DNA from: Rhodanobacteraceae bacterium
Lineage (GTDB): Bacteria; Pseudomonadota; Gammaproteobacteria; Xanthomonadales; Rhodanobacteraceae
Direction: 5' to 3'
Length of the DNA: 64,000 bases
Assembly: GCA_030123585.1 (NCBI GenBank)
Contig: CP126120.1
Location: 310,001 to 374,000 of the forward strand
In this document: positions 1 through 7,931 of the stretch, one piece after another
How the letters are laid out: each line of letters starts with the position of its first letter
How positions within the stretch are numbered: the stretch's first letter is position 1
The notes under the pieces: model-generated
Told to the model about the DNA's origin: nothing
Database searches by the model: none
The model's input: the letters and a program-made list of their open reading frames with translations, nothing else
Position numbers and translations under genes: made by a program

Positions 1-1
1 C

Positions 2-229
2 ATCAATGCCGAGGGCGAGCAGCAGGCTTCGGAAAAACTCATGCAGGCCGCGCAGACGCTGATGCAGCAGCCGCAGTCGATCCAGTTGCGCTACCTGCAG
101 ACGCTGGTGGAAGTCGCGGGGATCGCCGGCAACAAGACCAACACCATCGCGTTCCCGCTGCCGCTGGATTTGCTGGAGCCGCTGCTCGGCAACAAGCTGC
201 GCAAGCCCGATGCGCCGCCGCCGGCATAA
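2..229 (+). CDS. SPFH/band-7 (slipin-like) protein, C-terminal fragment
   Basis: The window opens inside this gene, so only the last 75 codons are visible, read from base 2 to the TAA at 227-229. The visible part has the Ala/Gln-rich coiled coil that ends slipin/stomatin-type SPFH proteins (INAEGEQQASEKL), followed by a run of the form LRYLQTLVEVAGNKTNTIAFPLPLDL, which is typical of bacterial slipins. These are membrane-anchored scaffold proteins, often paired with an NfeD protease partner. The start, membrane anchor and SPFH core lie outside the window. Family assignment is fairly sure; the role is not resolved. Confidence 0.75.
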   Translation: MNAEGEQQASEKLMQAAQTLMQQPQSIQLRYLQTLVEVAGIAGNKTNTIAFPLPLDLLEPLLGNKLRKPDAPPPA

Positions 230-247
230 CCGGCGCGCGGCGCTCGC

Positions 248-1174
248 TCACACCCGCGCGGATTTCACCAGCAGGTGCTTGGCGATCGCGCCGTGCAGGC
301 GCCCGATTCCGCGCACCAGGTGCAGCGTCGCGAACAGCAGCAGGATGCCCAGTGCGCACCACACCGCGACGCCGGGCCAACTGATCGACCACTCCGCCAA
401 CCCGCACACCCAATCCGGCGCGCCGACGCAACTGCCGGACTCGAGATGCATGGTGTTCGCGACCGCTTTCAGGATCGGAGTCGCGATCAACGCCAGCGAC
501 ACGGAGGTCAGCACCACCACGATCGTGAAGTAGGCGATGCCCAGCGGCAGCATCAGCAGCATGTACAGCAGCGTGAACCAGGTGCGCGGATCGCCGAGCA
601 TCCCGCCGATGCGCTTGAGCCATGGCCGGTCGCGTTCGACGTAGGGCGGCCGCCGCGGCATGCGCACGCCCAGCATGCCTTCCACGATGCGGCTCTCGAC
701 CAGCGACAGCCCGCGCACCGAGGCCATGAACAGCAGGAAGAACGGGATGCCGATCAGCGTGATCGCGAAACCGGTCGACAGCGACAGTCCGGTGACCGCC
801 CAGGTGAAATAGAAGATGCCGGTGGCGAGCGCGAGCAGCATGTAGAACAGCGCGCCCCAGGTGTGCGGGTCCGCGGCGACGCCGAAGAACCGGCCGAGCG
901 CCGAGCGGCGCGGGCGCGGCGGCGGTGTGCGCAACGCACGCGCGACGGTCTGTTCGGTGGTGCGGTAGATGTCCGCGACTTCTTCCGGCGCGCCGTAGCT
1001 GGTGGCGATCTTCGCGAGCAGCTCCGCTTCGCTCATGCCCGGGTTGTCGGCGAGTTCCGAGCGCAGGTGTTCCTCGGCGTCGTACAACGCGTCCTGGATC
1101 ATCGCGGGATCGGCGCCGGCCAGTGCCGCGCGCAGTTGCGCCAGGTATTCCTTGATGGTGGTCGGCGTGTTCAT
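248..1174 (-). CDS. HAAS/DUF1700-domain membrane sensor protein
   Basis: This 308-residue protein starts with a soluble helical HAAS-type domain (about residues 5-75, with the pattern YLAQLRAAL...DALYDAEEHLR). Two similar membrane modules follow, around residues 100-160 and 190-285, each with hydrophobic hairpins. It lies 4 bases downstream of a PadR repressor gene on the same strand. PadR next to HAAS/DUF1700 is a recurrent pair in which the membrane protein is thought to take part in envelope stress signalling. The exact stimulus cannot be inferred. Confidence 0.8.
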   Translation of the reverse strand: MNTPTTIKEYLAQLRAALAGADPAMIQDALYDAEEHLRSELADNPGMSEAELLAKIATSYGAPEEVADIYRTTEQTVARALRTPPPRPRRSALGRFFGVAADPHTWGALFYMLLALATGIFYFTWAVTGLSLSTGFAITLIGIPFFLLFMASVRGLSLVESRIVEGMLGVRMPRRPPYVERDRPWLKRIGGMLGDPRTWFTLLYMLLMLPLGIAYFTIVVVLTSVSLALIATPILKAVANTMHLESGSCVGAPDWVCGLAEWSISWPGVAVWCALGILLLFATLHLVRGIGRLHGAIAKHLLVKSARV

Positions 1175-1178
1175 GGCT

Positions 1179-1535
1179 TCAATCCTTCAAAATCGAATCA
1201 ACGAAGCGGCGGGTGGAGTTCCATGCACCGATCCAGTCGCGCAGCACCTTCCTTCCGAGCGGCGTGATGCGGTAGTAGCGGCGCGGCGGGCCCGCCTCGG
1301 AGGGTTCCACGAAGGTATCCAGCAACTCGGCGGCACTGAGGTTGCGCAGCACCGGGTACAGCGCGCTCTGCTTGCCGACCAGCACGCCGCCGGCGTCGCG
1401 CTCCAGCAGCTTGGCGATCTGGTAGCCGTACAACGGTTCGGGTGCCGCTGCGAGCACCGCCAGCAGCACCAGCGACACCGTGCCGGCAGCCAGTTCCTTC
1501 TCGAATTTTTTCAGGTGCGCGTCGGTATCGCCCAT
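1179..1535 (-). CDS. PadR-family transcriptional regulator
   Basis: A 118-residue winged-helix protein of the short PadR class. The N-terminal helix is followed by the family core LYGYQIAKLLE, KQSALYPVLRNL and the wing PPRRYYRITPLGR (about residues 33-95). PadR proteins are dimeric repressors that usually control their own operon. This one is the first gene of a pair with the membrane HAAS protein 4 bases downstream, so autorepression of the pair is likely. The ligand is unknown. Confidence 0.88.
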   Translation of the reverse strand: MGDTDAHLKKFEKELAAGTVSLVLLAVLAAAPEPLYGYQIAKLLERDAGGVLVGKQSALYPVLRNLSAAELLDTFVEPSEAGPPRRYYRITPLGRKVLRDWIGAWNSTRRFVDSILKD

Positions 1536-1557
1536 CGCCCGGTGCTTGCATCGTGCA

Positions 1558-1590
1558 TATACGCGAGTACACTATACCGCACTTGACAAT
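1558..1590 (-). promoter_or_regulatory. AT-rich promoter/operator region of the padR operon
   Basis: This is a short AT-rich stretch in otherwise GC-rich DNA just upstream of padR. Read on the plus strand it holds two TATAC units 15 bases apart (1558-1562 and 1573-1577) around a central GTAC, and a TTGTCA-like hexamer on the minus strand near 1584-1589. The spacing does not give a clean sigma-70 promoter, so I call it only as the likely promoter and PadR operator region. Confidence 0.35.
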
Positions 1591-1724
1591 AGTGGCATGC
1601 GCCGGAAGTCATGGCTGCGGCGCGATGCGTCGGAAGTCATGTTTGCGAGGGACGCGGCGAAGCGCATACTGGACGTGCGATGGGATCGGCAGCAGGCCGC
1701 CGACGTGCGGCGAGGAGATCGAAG

Positions 1725-2003
1725 ATGCTCGAACTCGGAGTATTGGTGGCGTTCGTGGTCGGCGCGTGCTGGTTGTTCGGCGCACTGGTCGGCGGCTTGT
1801 TCAAGCTGACGTTCGGATTGTTCGGTGCGCTGTTCGGCGCAGTGTTCGGCCTGTTCGGACTGGCCATCGCCGCGTTGTTCGCGTTGCCGATCCTGTTCCT
1901 GGTGATGCTTCCGCTGACGTTGCCCGCGTTGTGCGTCGCGGCCCTGGTGTGGCTGATCGTGCGCGCGTCGCGTCCCGCCCAGCCGGCTCACACCCCGAAC
2001 TGA
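1725..2003 (+). CDS. Small very hydrophobic membrane protein
   Basis: A 92-residue protein made almost entirely of membrane-spanning sequence, with repeating Phe-Gly units (LFGALVGGLFKLTFGLFGALFGAVFGLFGL) and a short charged tail. The start at MLELGV was chosen over upstream in-frame ATGs because GAGGAG lies 7 bases before it and because the hydrophobic part begins at once. Glycine-rich amphipathic membrane stretches like this occur in phage-shock/LiaI-like small proteins, but I do not recognise the family. It stands alone between padR and a convergent tonB gene. Confidence 0.65.
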   Translation: MLELGVLVAFVVGACWLFGALVGGLFKLTFGLFGALFGAVFGLFGLAIAALFALPILFLVMLPLTLPALCVAALVWLIVRASRPAQPAHTPN

Positions 2004-2057
2004 TACACACGGACGCGCGGCATCCGCTGGAGGACGCCGCGCATCCGTGGCTCGCGA

Positions 2058-2714
2058 TCAACCGCGGTTCAACGCGAAGCGCACGGGAACCAGCGCCCAG
2101 GCTTCGATCGCGTGGCCATCGCGCATCGCGGGATGGAAGCGCCAGGCAGCCAGCACGTGTCGACGCGCCGCGTCGTCGAGCAGGCGCGAACCGCTGCCGC
2201 GTTCGACCACCACTTGTACCGGCATGCCGTCGGCGGCGACCAGCACCTTCAGCAACACGGTGCCCTGCACGCCTTCGCGCAGCGCCTGGAGCGGGTACGC
2301 GGGCGGCGTCGCGGTCTCGTAGGCGATGCTTGCCTCGGCGTTGCCGGCGGCGCCGGTGTCCGAACCCGTGGTTGTCGCCGCCGTTTGCGCAGGCAAGATC
2401 GGCGCAACGGTCTCGAAGTTGGGCAGTGAGATGGGCACGGGACGCGTCAGTGGAACGTGCACGCTGGGCGTCGCGACGCGGTGTTCCGCCACGCGCAGGA
2501 TCGGCACCGTGGGCGGTGCAACGGGCGGTGGCAATTGCGGCAGCACCGCGGCGAGCAACGATTGCGGCGGCGGCGCCTGGACGGGGAACGGCGTGCTGGG
2601 TAGCAGTGCGAACAGCACCACCGCGAGGTTCAGGCTCAGGGTCAGCGCCAACGCGAAAGATCGGGTCGCGTGCGGCGCGCATTCGAACGAGCGATCGACG
2701 GCCAATGACATCAT
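2058..2714 (-). CDS. tonB: TonB-family energy transducer
   Basis: A 218-residue TonB-like protein. It has a short cytoplasmic start, one membrane helix near residues 18-38 (ALALTLSLNLAVVLFALL), a Pro-rich periplasmic linker, and a C-terminal TonB domain (from about residue 135: YPLQALREGVQGTVLLKVLV...AAWRFHPA). It would pass proton-motive energy to outer-membrane receptors, of which this window has five. A strong AAGGAGG lies 6-9 bases before two adjacent ATG codons; the first is used here, and upstream in-frame codons lack a ribosome site. No exbB or exbD lies next to it. Confidence 0.85.
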   Translation of the reverse strand: MMSLAVDRSFECAPHATRSFALALTLSLNLAVVLFALLPSTPFPVQAPPPQSLLAAVLPQLPPPVAPPTVPILRVAEHRVATPSVHVPLTRPVPISLPNFETVAPILPAQTAATTTGSDTGAAGNAEASIAYETATPPAYPLQALREGVQGTVLLKVLVAADGMPVQVVVERGSGSRLLDDAARRHVLAAWRFHPAMRDGHAIEAWALVPVRFALNRG

Positions 2715-2825
2715 GATCCACCTCCTTGCGATGAAGAACGTGGTCAGGAACCCGGGCGCGACGGCCCGGTCGGATTTCACGCTACGCCCTTGCAGGCACG
2801 CGGACAAGTGCCGACGCGCTGATGG

Positions 2826-3410
2826 TTACATGGTGTGTCGCATCGGCAATTCGTGCTGGTCCGCCGAGTAGTCGAGTCGGCCGTGCACGATGCGCGCCGC
2901 CGAAGTGTACGGATGTTCACCAGGTTCGCCCGGCCCGGTGATGTGCAACACGCGCGTCCCGTGCAGCTTGAACACATCCGAAATGAGACCGCGATGGCAA
3001 CGCCACCACACCGCTTCGGCGCACATGATCGCGGTGCGTGTTTCGCTCGCAAGCGCCTTCAATCGTTCGACGCCTGCATGGAATGCTTCGGTCTGCATGT
3101 AATCGGCGTAGCCGCGGAACGCGGGATGCCGCCACGCGGTGTTGGGCGAATCCGGCTGTACCTTGCGGCGCCCGCCGAGTTCGGTGAAGGGTTCGTAGAC
3201 GATGCCGGCGGCACGCACCGCGTCACGCAACGGTTCCGCGTTGAAGTGCGGGTATTTGCGCGAGCCGGGAAAGTGGCGCACGTCGGCCAGTGTTTCGATG
3301 CGGTTGCCTTGCAGCAAAGCGATGAACTCGTCGAGGCTGCGCGTCGAATGGCCGATGGTCCACAGCGTTTCCGGCCATGCCGCCGGGACGGTTTGCTTGC
3401 GTGCAGGCAT
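2826..3410 (-). CDS. DUF488-family protein
   Basis: A 194-residue protein of the DUF488 family. It shows the family marks TIGHS (residues 18-22), LADVRHFPGSRKYPHF, and near the end the cysteine motif CAEAVWWRCHR, thought to form the active or metal site. Members are often found near DNA-repair or stress genes, but no reaction is established. It is transcribed away from yggS across a 110-base gap. Confidence 0.85.
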   Translation of the reverse strand: MPARKQTVPAAWPETLWTIGHSTRSLDEFIALLQGNRIETLADVRHFPGSRKYPHFNAEPLRDAVRAAGIVYEPFTELGGRRKVQPDSPNTAWRHPAFRGYADYMQTEAFHAGVERLKALASETRTAIMCAEAVWWRCHRGLISDVFKLHGTRVLHITGPGEPGEHPYTSAARIVHGRLDYSADQHELPMRHTM

Positions 3411-3508
3411 GCAGCAAGCATACGCGCACGGGCATGAACATCCTGTGCAGTGCCTGTCGCGCCCGCGGGCGCGTCCATCACGTACCAGGTCGGGCCTTCC
3501 GGCCCTCC

Positions 3509-3514
3509 TACAAT
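3509..3514 (+). promoter_or_regulatory. -10 element (TACAAT) placed for a leaderless yggS mRNA
   Basis: TACAAT ends 6 bases before the yggS ATG, so transcription would start at or next to the A of the start codon and give a leaderless mRNA. No Shine-Dalgarno sequence lies in front of the ATG, which agrees. The 14 bases upstream form a GGGCC/GGCCC dyad, and no clear -35 hexamer is present. Confidence 0.45.
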
Positions 3515-3520
3515 GGGCGC

Positions 3521-4288
3521 ATGAACACGTACACCACCGCCAATACCGTCGAGGAATTCCGCCGGCACCTCGACGATGTGCACGCGCGCATCGCGGCGGC
3601 CTGCGCGCGCGCCGGCCGCGATCCCGCCACGGTGCGTCTGCTGCCCGTCAGCAAGACGGTGCCGGAGGCGCGCCTCCGCAACGCCTACGCGGCGGGTTGC
3701 CGGATGCTGGGCGAAAACAAGGTGCAGGAAGCGCACGGCAAATGGCAGGCGATGTCGGATCTCCCCGATTTGCGCTGGTCGATCATCGGTCACCTGCAGA
3801 CCAACAAGGCCAAACTGGTCGCGGAATTCGCAGCCGAGTTCCAGGCGCTCGACAGCCTGCGCGTCGCCGAGGCGCTGGACAAACGCCTGCAGTCTTTGGG
3901 CCGTTCGCTGGACGTGCTGGTGCAGGTGAACACCTCGAACGAAGCCAGCAAATTCGGCCTGCCGCCGGACGACGTGGAAGCGTTCGTCAAGCAACTTCCG
4001 GCGTTTGCGTCGTTGTGCGCGCGCGGCCTGATGACACTGGCGCTGTTTTCCGATGATGCGGCGAAGGTGCGGCCGTGCTTCGTGCGCCTGCGCGAGTTGC
4101 GCGATCGCCTGCGTCAGTCCGCCCCGGACGGCATCGCGATGGATGAACTCTCGATGGGGATGTCCGGCGATTACGAACTCGCGATCGAGGAAGGCTCGAC
4201 CATCGTACGCGTGGGGCAGGCGATCTTCGGTGCGCGCAAGCTGCCCGACAGCGCGTATTGGCCGGATGCCGCGACCCCGGGCGCCTGA
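3521..4288 (+). CDS. yggS: YggS/PROSC-family PLP-binding protein
   Basis: This 255-residue protein belongs to the YggS/YlmE/PROSC family. It binds pyridoxal phosphate on a single TIM barrel without a known reaction and helps balance free PLP and amino acid pools. The PLP lysine lies in LLPVSKTVPEARL (about residue 45). Other marks are ENKVQEAHGKW, WSIIGHLQTNKAKLV, LVQVNTSNEASKFGL and the C-terminal ELSMGMSGDYELAI. The start fits the family length. Its TGA abuts the stop of the convergent gene, sharing the palindrome TGATCA. Confidence 0.95.
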   Translation: MNTYTTANTVEEFRRHLDDVHARIAAACARAGRDPATVRLLPVSKTVPEARLRNAYAAGCRMLGENKVQEAHGKWQAMSDLPDLRWSIIGHLQTNKAKLVAEFAAEFQALDSLRVAEALDKRLQSLGRSLDVLVQVNTSNEASKFGLPPDDVEAFVKQLPAFASLCARGLMTLALFSDDAAKVRPCFVRLRELRDRLRQSAPDGIAMDELSMGMSGDYELAIEEGSTIVRVGQAIFGARKLPDSAYWPDAATPGA

Positions 4289-5527
4289 TCAGAACAGCCG
4301 GCTGAAGATCCGTATGCCGGCAAGGTATTCACCGGCGATGGTGCCGAGGTTGCTGAGCATGAACACCAGCAATGTGCGCGCGACGCGGTTGCGCCACCAA
4401 CCGGAGACGTGCAGCAGGTCGTGCCGCAGCGACTGGAAATCCGCAACGCGCGGTTTGCGCAGCCACGCCTCGACCATGCCGGAGAACACGCCCGATGACA
4501 GCCCCGGCGGGCGCAATGGTTTCAGCGGTCCCATCACCGCGGCGGTAAGCACGGACAGCGGGTGTCCGCCGGCGACCGCGGCGCCGATGGCGCTGAAGAC
4601 GGCGGTATAGATCACCCAATCGCGCAACGCGTGCCAACCCATCGCGGCATTTCGATAAAACAGGAACGCGATCGCTGCGAAGATCGCGAGCATGATGCCG
4701 ATTGCGAGGTACTTCGGCCATTTCGGCGCAGGCATCTTCGCGGCCAGCGGTTCGATGATGGTGCGCGGCGGTTCGGTTTGCGCGCCGAGTTCGCGCTCGA
4801 TGCCCGCCAGATGCCCCGCGCCGATCACCACCAGCACGCGTTTCGCGGCCGGGTGTTGCGTGGATTCCTCGCGCAGTCGCGCGGCCATGAAGCGGTCGCG
4901 CTCGCCGATCAGCGCTTCGTACAACGGCTTGGAATTGCGCGCGAATTCGCCGAACGCGCTTTCCAGGATGTCGCCCTGTTTCAGCTTCTCGATCTCGGCC
5001 TCGTCGATGTCGTCATGCGAGAACACGCTGGCGATCAGGCTGCCGACGATGCCCATGCGGTCGCGGAAGCGCACGCCGCGATAGGCGTGGTTGAGCGTGG
5101 TGCCGATCTCGCGGTCCACCAGCCACAGCGGCAGGCCGCGCGCGTCGGCGGCGGCCATCGCGGCCTTCATTTCCGCGCCGGGTTCGATGCCGTACTGCTC
5201 GGCGATGCGTTGCTGGAATGACGACAGCGCCAGCGACGCGAACACCATCCCGGCCTTGCCGGTGCGGATCACCTGGAACAAGTCCATCTTCGCGAAGGCT
5301 TCCGGGTCGCGCATGCCGCGCGCGCGCGATTCGCACAATTCGATGGCGATGGCGTCGAAGGGTTCGCGTTCGACCAACGCCTTGACCGCATCGACGCTGG
5401 CGCGCGACACGTGTGCGGTGCCCAGCAGCACGTACTCGACGCCGTCGCGTTCGACGCGTGTCAGCGGCTGGTCGTGCAGCGGATCGGGTGCCGGCGTCGC
5501 GCCGCCGGAGTCAGGATTTGTGTTCAA
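4289..5527 (-). CDS. TraB/PrgY-family membrane protein
   Basis: This 412-residue protein has an N-terminal TraB domain (about 20-260) with the family motifs YVLLGTAHVSRASV, AIELCESRA and VVIGAGHLAGI. The C-terminal half has about four membrane helices (near 280-300, 310-345 and 385-410). TraB proteins are putative Tiki/EreA/GumN-like peptidases; enterococcal members reduce pheromone signalling. The only workable start is a TTG with no clear ribosome site, 22 bases from a palindromic repeat, so the original 5' end may have been altered. Function here is unknown. Confidence 0.85.
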   Translation of the reverse strand: MNTNPDSGGATPAPDPLHDQPLTRVERDGVEYVLLGTAHVSRASVDAVKALVEREPFDAIAIELCESRARGMRDPEAFAKMDLFQVIRTGKAGMVFASLALSSFQQRIAEQYGIEPGAEMKAAMAAADARGLPLWLVDREIGTTLNHAYRGVRFRDRMGIVGSLIASVFSHDDIDEAEIEKLKQGDILESAFGEFARNSKPLYEALIGERDRFMAARLREESTQHPAAKRVLVVIGAGHLAGIERELGAQTEPPRTIIEPLAAKMPAPKWPKYLAIGIMLAIFAAIAFLFYRNAAMGWHALRDWVIYTAVFSAIGAAVAGGHPLSVLTAAVMGPLKPLRPPGLSSGVFSGMVEAWLRKPRVADFQSLRHDLLHVSGWWRNRVARTLLVFMLSNLGTIAGEYLAGIRIFSRLF

Positions 5528-5549
5528 GGGATACCCGGATACTTTTGCT

Positions 5550-5633
5550 CGTCGTTCCCGCGCAGGCTGGAACCCAGTGTCTTCATCTTGCGGCGCCTGG
5601 AGTCGCTGGATCCCCGCCTGCGCGGGGATGACG
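5550..5633. repeat. Inverted intergenic repeat, GTTCCCGCG/CGCGGGGATGACG family, copy 1
   Basis: The segment opens with CGTCGTTCCCGCGCAGGCTGG and closes with an inverted arm ending GCGGGGATGACG. It is a diverged member of the element seen at 22077 and 29265. It lies between the TTG start of the TraB-family gene and aguB and could act as a bidirectional terminator or mRNA stabiliser. Confidence 0.7.
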
Positions 5634-5666
5634 GTGTAGGGCGTGGCGCCATGGGTGTGTCGGCTT

Positions 5667-6557
5667 CTAGTCGCGGAAGCGTTTCGTCAGGTCGCCATAC
5701 GCATCGATGCGGCGGTCGCGCAGGAACGGCCAGATGCGGCGCACGGCTTCGCTGCGCGCCATGTCGATGTCGGCGAGCAGCAGTTCGCGTTTGTCGGTGC
5801 CGGCCTGCGCCAGCAGTTCGCCTTGCGGGCCGGTGACGAAACTGGAACCCCAGAACTGCGCGCCGCGGCCTTCGCCATCCGGTGCGGGTTCGAAGCCGAC
5901 GCGGTTGCAGGCCAGCAACGGCAAACCGTTGGCGACCGCGTGGCCGCGCTGCACGGTGATCCACGCGTCGCGCTGGCGATCCTTCTCGTCCTGCGGATCG
6001 GCGGGATCCCAGCCGATCGCGGTCGGGTACAGCAGCAGTTCGGCGCCGGCCAGCGCCATCAGCCGTGCGGCTTCCGGATACCACTGGTCCCAGCACACCA
6101 GCACGCCGAGCCGGCCGACCGAGGTGTCGATGGGATGGAAGCCGAGGTCGCCCGGCGTGAAGTAGAACTTTTCGTAATACGCCGGATCGTCCGGGATGTG
6201 CATCTTGCGGTACTTGCCCGCGATCTTTTCGGAGCGATCGAACACTATCGCGGTGTTGTGGTACAGCCCGGCCGTGCGGCGCTCGAACAACGAGGCGACC
6301 ACGACCAGCTTCAACTCCGCCGCGAGCTTGCCGATGCGTTCGGTGGACGGACCGGGAATCGTCTCGGCGCGGTCGAATTCATCGACCGATTCGTGCTGGC
6401 AGAAATACGGGCCGTTGTGGATTTCCTGCAGCAGCACCAGCTGCGCGCCGGCCTGCGCGGCTTCGCGCAAGCCCGCCTCGATCGCGTCGAGGTTGGCAGT
6501 GACGCTGCCGCGATCGCGTTCCTGCAGCAGGGCGACTTTGAGGTTTCGGCAATTCAT
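5667..6557 (-). CDS. aguB: N-carbamoylputrescine amidase
   Basis: A 296-residue nitrilase-superfamily enzyme that hydrolyses N-carbamoylputrescine to putrescine, CO2 and ammonia, the last step of the agmatine route. The Glu-Lys-Cys triad is visible: E45 in VLLQEIHNGPYF, K118 in GKYRKMHIPDD and C155 in GVLVCWDQWYPEAARL. The signature EKFYFTPGD and the length also match the family. aguA lies directly upstream on the same strand, completing agmatine to putrescine. A short palindromic repeat separates the two. Confidence 0.95.
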   Translation of the reverse strand: MNCRNLKVALLQERDRGSVTANLDAIEAGLREAAQAGAQLVLLQEIHNGPYFCQHESVDEFDRAETIPGPSTERIGKLAAELKLVVVASLFERRTAGLYHNTAIVFDRSEKIAGKYRKMHIPDDPAYYEKFYFTPGDLGFHPIDTSVGRLGVLVCWDQWYPEAARLMALAGAELLLYPTAIGWDPADPQDEKDRQRDAWITVQRGHAVANGLPLLACNRVGFEPAPDGEGRGAQFWGSSFVTGPQGELLAQAGTDKRELLLADIDMARSEAVRRIWPFLRDRRIDAYGDLTKRFRD

Positions 6558-6601
6558 GGCGTCGGCCAGCGGAATCGGTTCATCGGGGCAAGAACGACAT
6601 T

Positions 6602-6658
6602 GTAGGAGCGCGCCTGCGCGCGATTGGTACCACGGATCGCCGGCAGGCCGGCTCCTAC
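6602..6658. repeat. GTAGGAGCGCGC-type palindromic repeat
   Basis: The left arm GTAGGAGCGCGCCTGCGCGCG faces a right arm ending GGCCGGCTCCTAC. This is the well-known 'TAGGAGCG...CGCTCCTA' class of REP-like elements in pseudomonads and xanthomonads. Its right end supplies the TAG stop codon of aguA (6655-6657, minus strand), so insertion probably reshaped the C-terminus of that protein. Confidence 0.75.
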
Positions 6659-7800
6659 GTCATGGTGCCGGCGGGAAGCTGCATGGTCATGCAATGCAGG
6701 CTGCCGTTCTGCCAGATCAGCGGGCGGCACGGAATCTGGATCACTTCGCGGCCGGGGTGGGCGATGGCGATGGTCTTCGCGGCCGCAGCATCGACGACAT
6801 CGCCGTAGGCCGGCACCAGCACGGCGCCGTTGACGATCAGGTAATTCGCGTACGAGGCCGCGAGCCGCCGGCCTTCGTCCATGATCGGCTTGGGCCACGG
6901 CAGCGGGAACAGGCGATACGGTTTGCCGTCCACGGTGCGCAAGGCTTCGAGTTCCTTCTGCATCGCGCCGAGTTCTGCGTAATGCGGATCGTCCGGATCG
7001 CTGCACGCCTGGTACACGATCGCGTCGTCCGGCGCGAAGCGCGCAAGGGTGTCGACGTGCGCGTCGGTGTCGTCGCCCTGCAGATAGCCGTGCTCCAGCC
7101 ACAGCACGCGCTCGGCCGACAAGGCGTTGCGCAGCGTCAGTTCGATCAGCTCGCGTGATTGATCCGGGTGGCGTTGCTGCAAACACTTCCACGTGGTCAG
7201 GATGGTTCCGCGTCCGTCGGATTCGATCGCGCCGCCTTCCAGCGCCCAGTCGATGCGCTGGTGCTGCGCGCGGCGGCGGAACACGCCGCGCTCGATCAAT
7301 CCCGCGATGAGTGCGTCGTCCTGCGACGCCTCGAACTTGCCGCCCCAGCCGGTGAAGCGGAAGTCCAGCAGCACGAATCGATCTTCGGCTCCGGCACAGG
7401 GATGTGCCGAACGCGAATCGTCAGATTCGTCGAAGGCAAGTTCGGACATGTGCCGAACTTGCCGTGTCCGGGCCGCGGCAGGATGCCCGGTCCCGGACTT
7501 CAAAATGATCGGACCCGAATCGCGCAGCCAGGTGTCGTCGTAGGGGATTTCGACGAAGCGCACGCGCTCGAGATCCGCGCCGGCATCGCGCAGGCACTCG
7601 GTGGCGTGCGCGCCGATCTCGGCATCCGGCACGCACACGATCGCGGATTCGCAATGCGTGATCGCGGCGATCAGCGTGGCGCAGGTGGCTTCGACGCTGT
7701 CGAGCCGCGCAGCCCAGTCAGTGCCGGCGTGCGGCCACGCGAGCAGAACCGCATCCTGCGGCTCCCATTCGGCGGGCAGCCGCCATTCGGTTTGATGCAT
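6655..7800 (-). CDS. aguA: Agmatine deiminase with an in-frame palindromic-element insertion
   Basis: This 381-residue enzyme converts agmatine to N-carbamoylputrescine. Family motifs are EWEPQDAVLLAWPH (11-24), IPYDDTWLRDSGP (85-97), LLDFRFTGWGGKFEA (from 144), WALEGGAIESDGRG and the C-terminal nucleophile C370 in GSLHCMTMQLPAG. Residues 101-137 have no counterpart that I recall in the family. They are encoded by a run of four hairpins, and the frame stays open. The protein is therefore about 37 residues longer than usual. The start MHQTEW matches the family; upstream codons do not. Confidence 0.93.
   Translation of the reverse strand: MHQTEWRLPAEWEPQDAVLLAWPHAGTDWAARLDSVEATCATLIAAITHCESAIVCVPDAEIGAHATECLRDAGADLERVRFVEIPYDDTWLRDSGPIILKSGTGHPAAARTRQVRHMSELAFDESDDSRSAHPCAGAEDRFVLLDFRFTGWGGKFEASQDDALIAGLIERGVFRRRAQHQRIDWALEGGAIESDGRGTILTTWKCLQQRHPDQSRELIELTLRNALSAERVLWLEHGYLQGDDTDAHVDTLARFAPDDAIVYQACSDPDDPHYAELGAMQKELEALRTVDGKPYRLFPLPWPKPIMDEGRRLAASYANYLIVNGAVLVPAYGDVVDAAAAKTIAIAHPGREVIQIPCRPLIWQNGSLHCMTMQLPAGTMT
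7392..7498. repeat. Cluster of four hairpins inserted in frame within aguA
   Basis: Four consecutive inverted repeats fill about 107 bp. They are CGGCACA/TGTGCCG (7392-7398 with 7403-7409), CGAATC/GATTCG (7414-7419 with 7424-7429), GGCAAGTTCGG/CCGAACTTGCC (7435-7445 with 7453-7463, an 11-bp perfect stem) and GTCCGGG/CCCGGAC (7466-7472 with 7492-7498, with an inner GGCA/TGCC stem). The block corresponds to aguA residues 101-137 and contains no stop in that frame. It resembles the coding-sequence palindromic elements of Rickettsia in behaviour, not in sequence. Confidence 0.8.
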
Positions 7801-7843
7801 GGTGTCGTTCGGGGTGTGCGCGGAGGCTGCGAAAGAGCCTTTT

Positions 7844-7917
7844 ACCACGGATATCCACGGATGCACACGGATCGAATTGTTCAGCTCTATCCGTGTTTTT
7901 CCGTGTCAATCCGTGGT
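7844..7917. repeat. ACCACGGAT...ATCCGTGGT inverted repeat
   Basis: A long interrupted palindrome: ACCACGGAT, CCACGGATG and CACACGGAT on the left are mirrored by ATCCGTGT, TCCGTGTCA and ATCCGTGGT on the right. It fills most of the gap between aguA and the small secreted protein gene. Elements with these ends are widespread in gammaproteobacteria. Confidence 0.7.
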
Positions 7918-7931
7918 CGATGGCGGTTGCT

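Noticed and set aside
7392..7498. A CRISPR-like or terminator cluster
   Set aside because: The stems differ from one another, there are no repeat-spacer units, no T-runs follow, and the block is open in the aguA frame.
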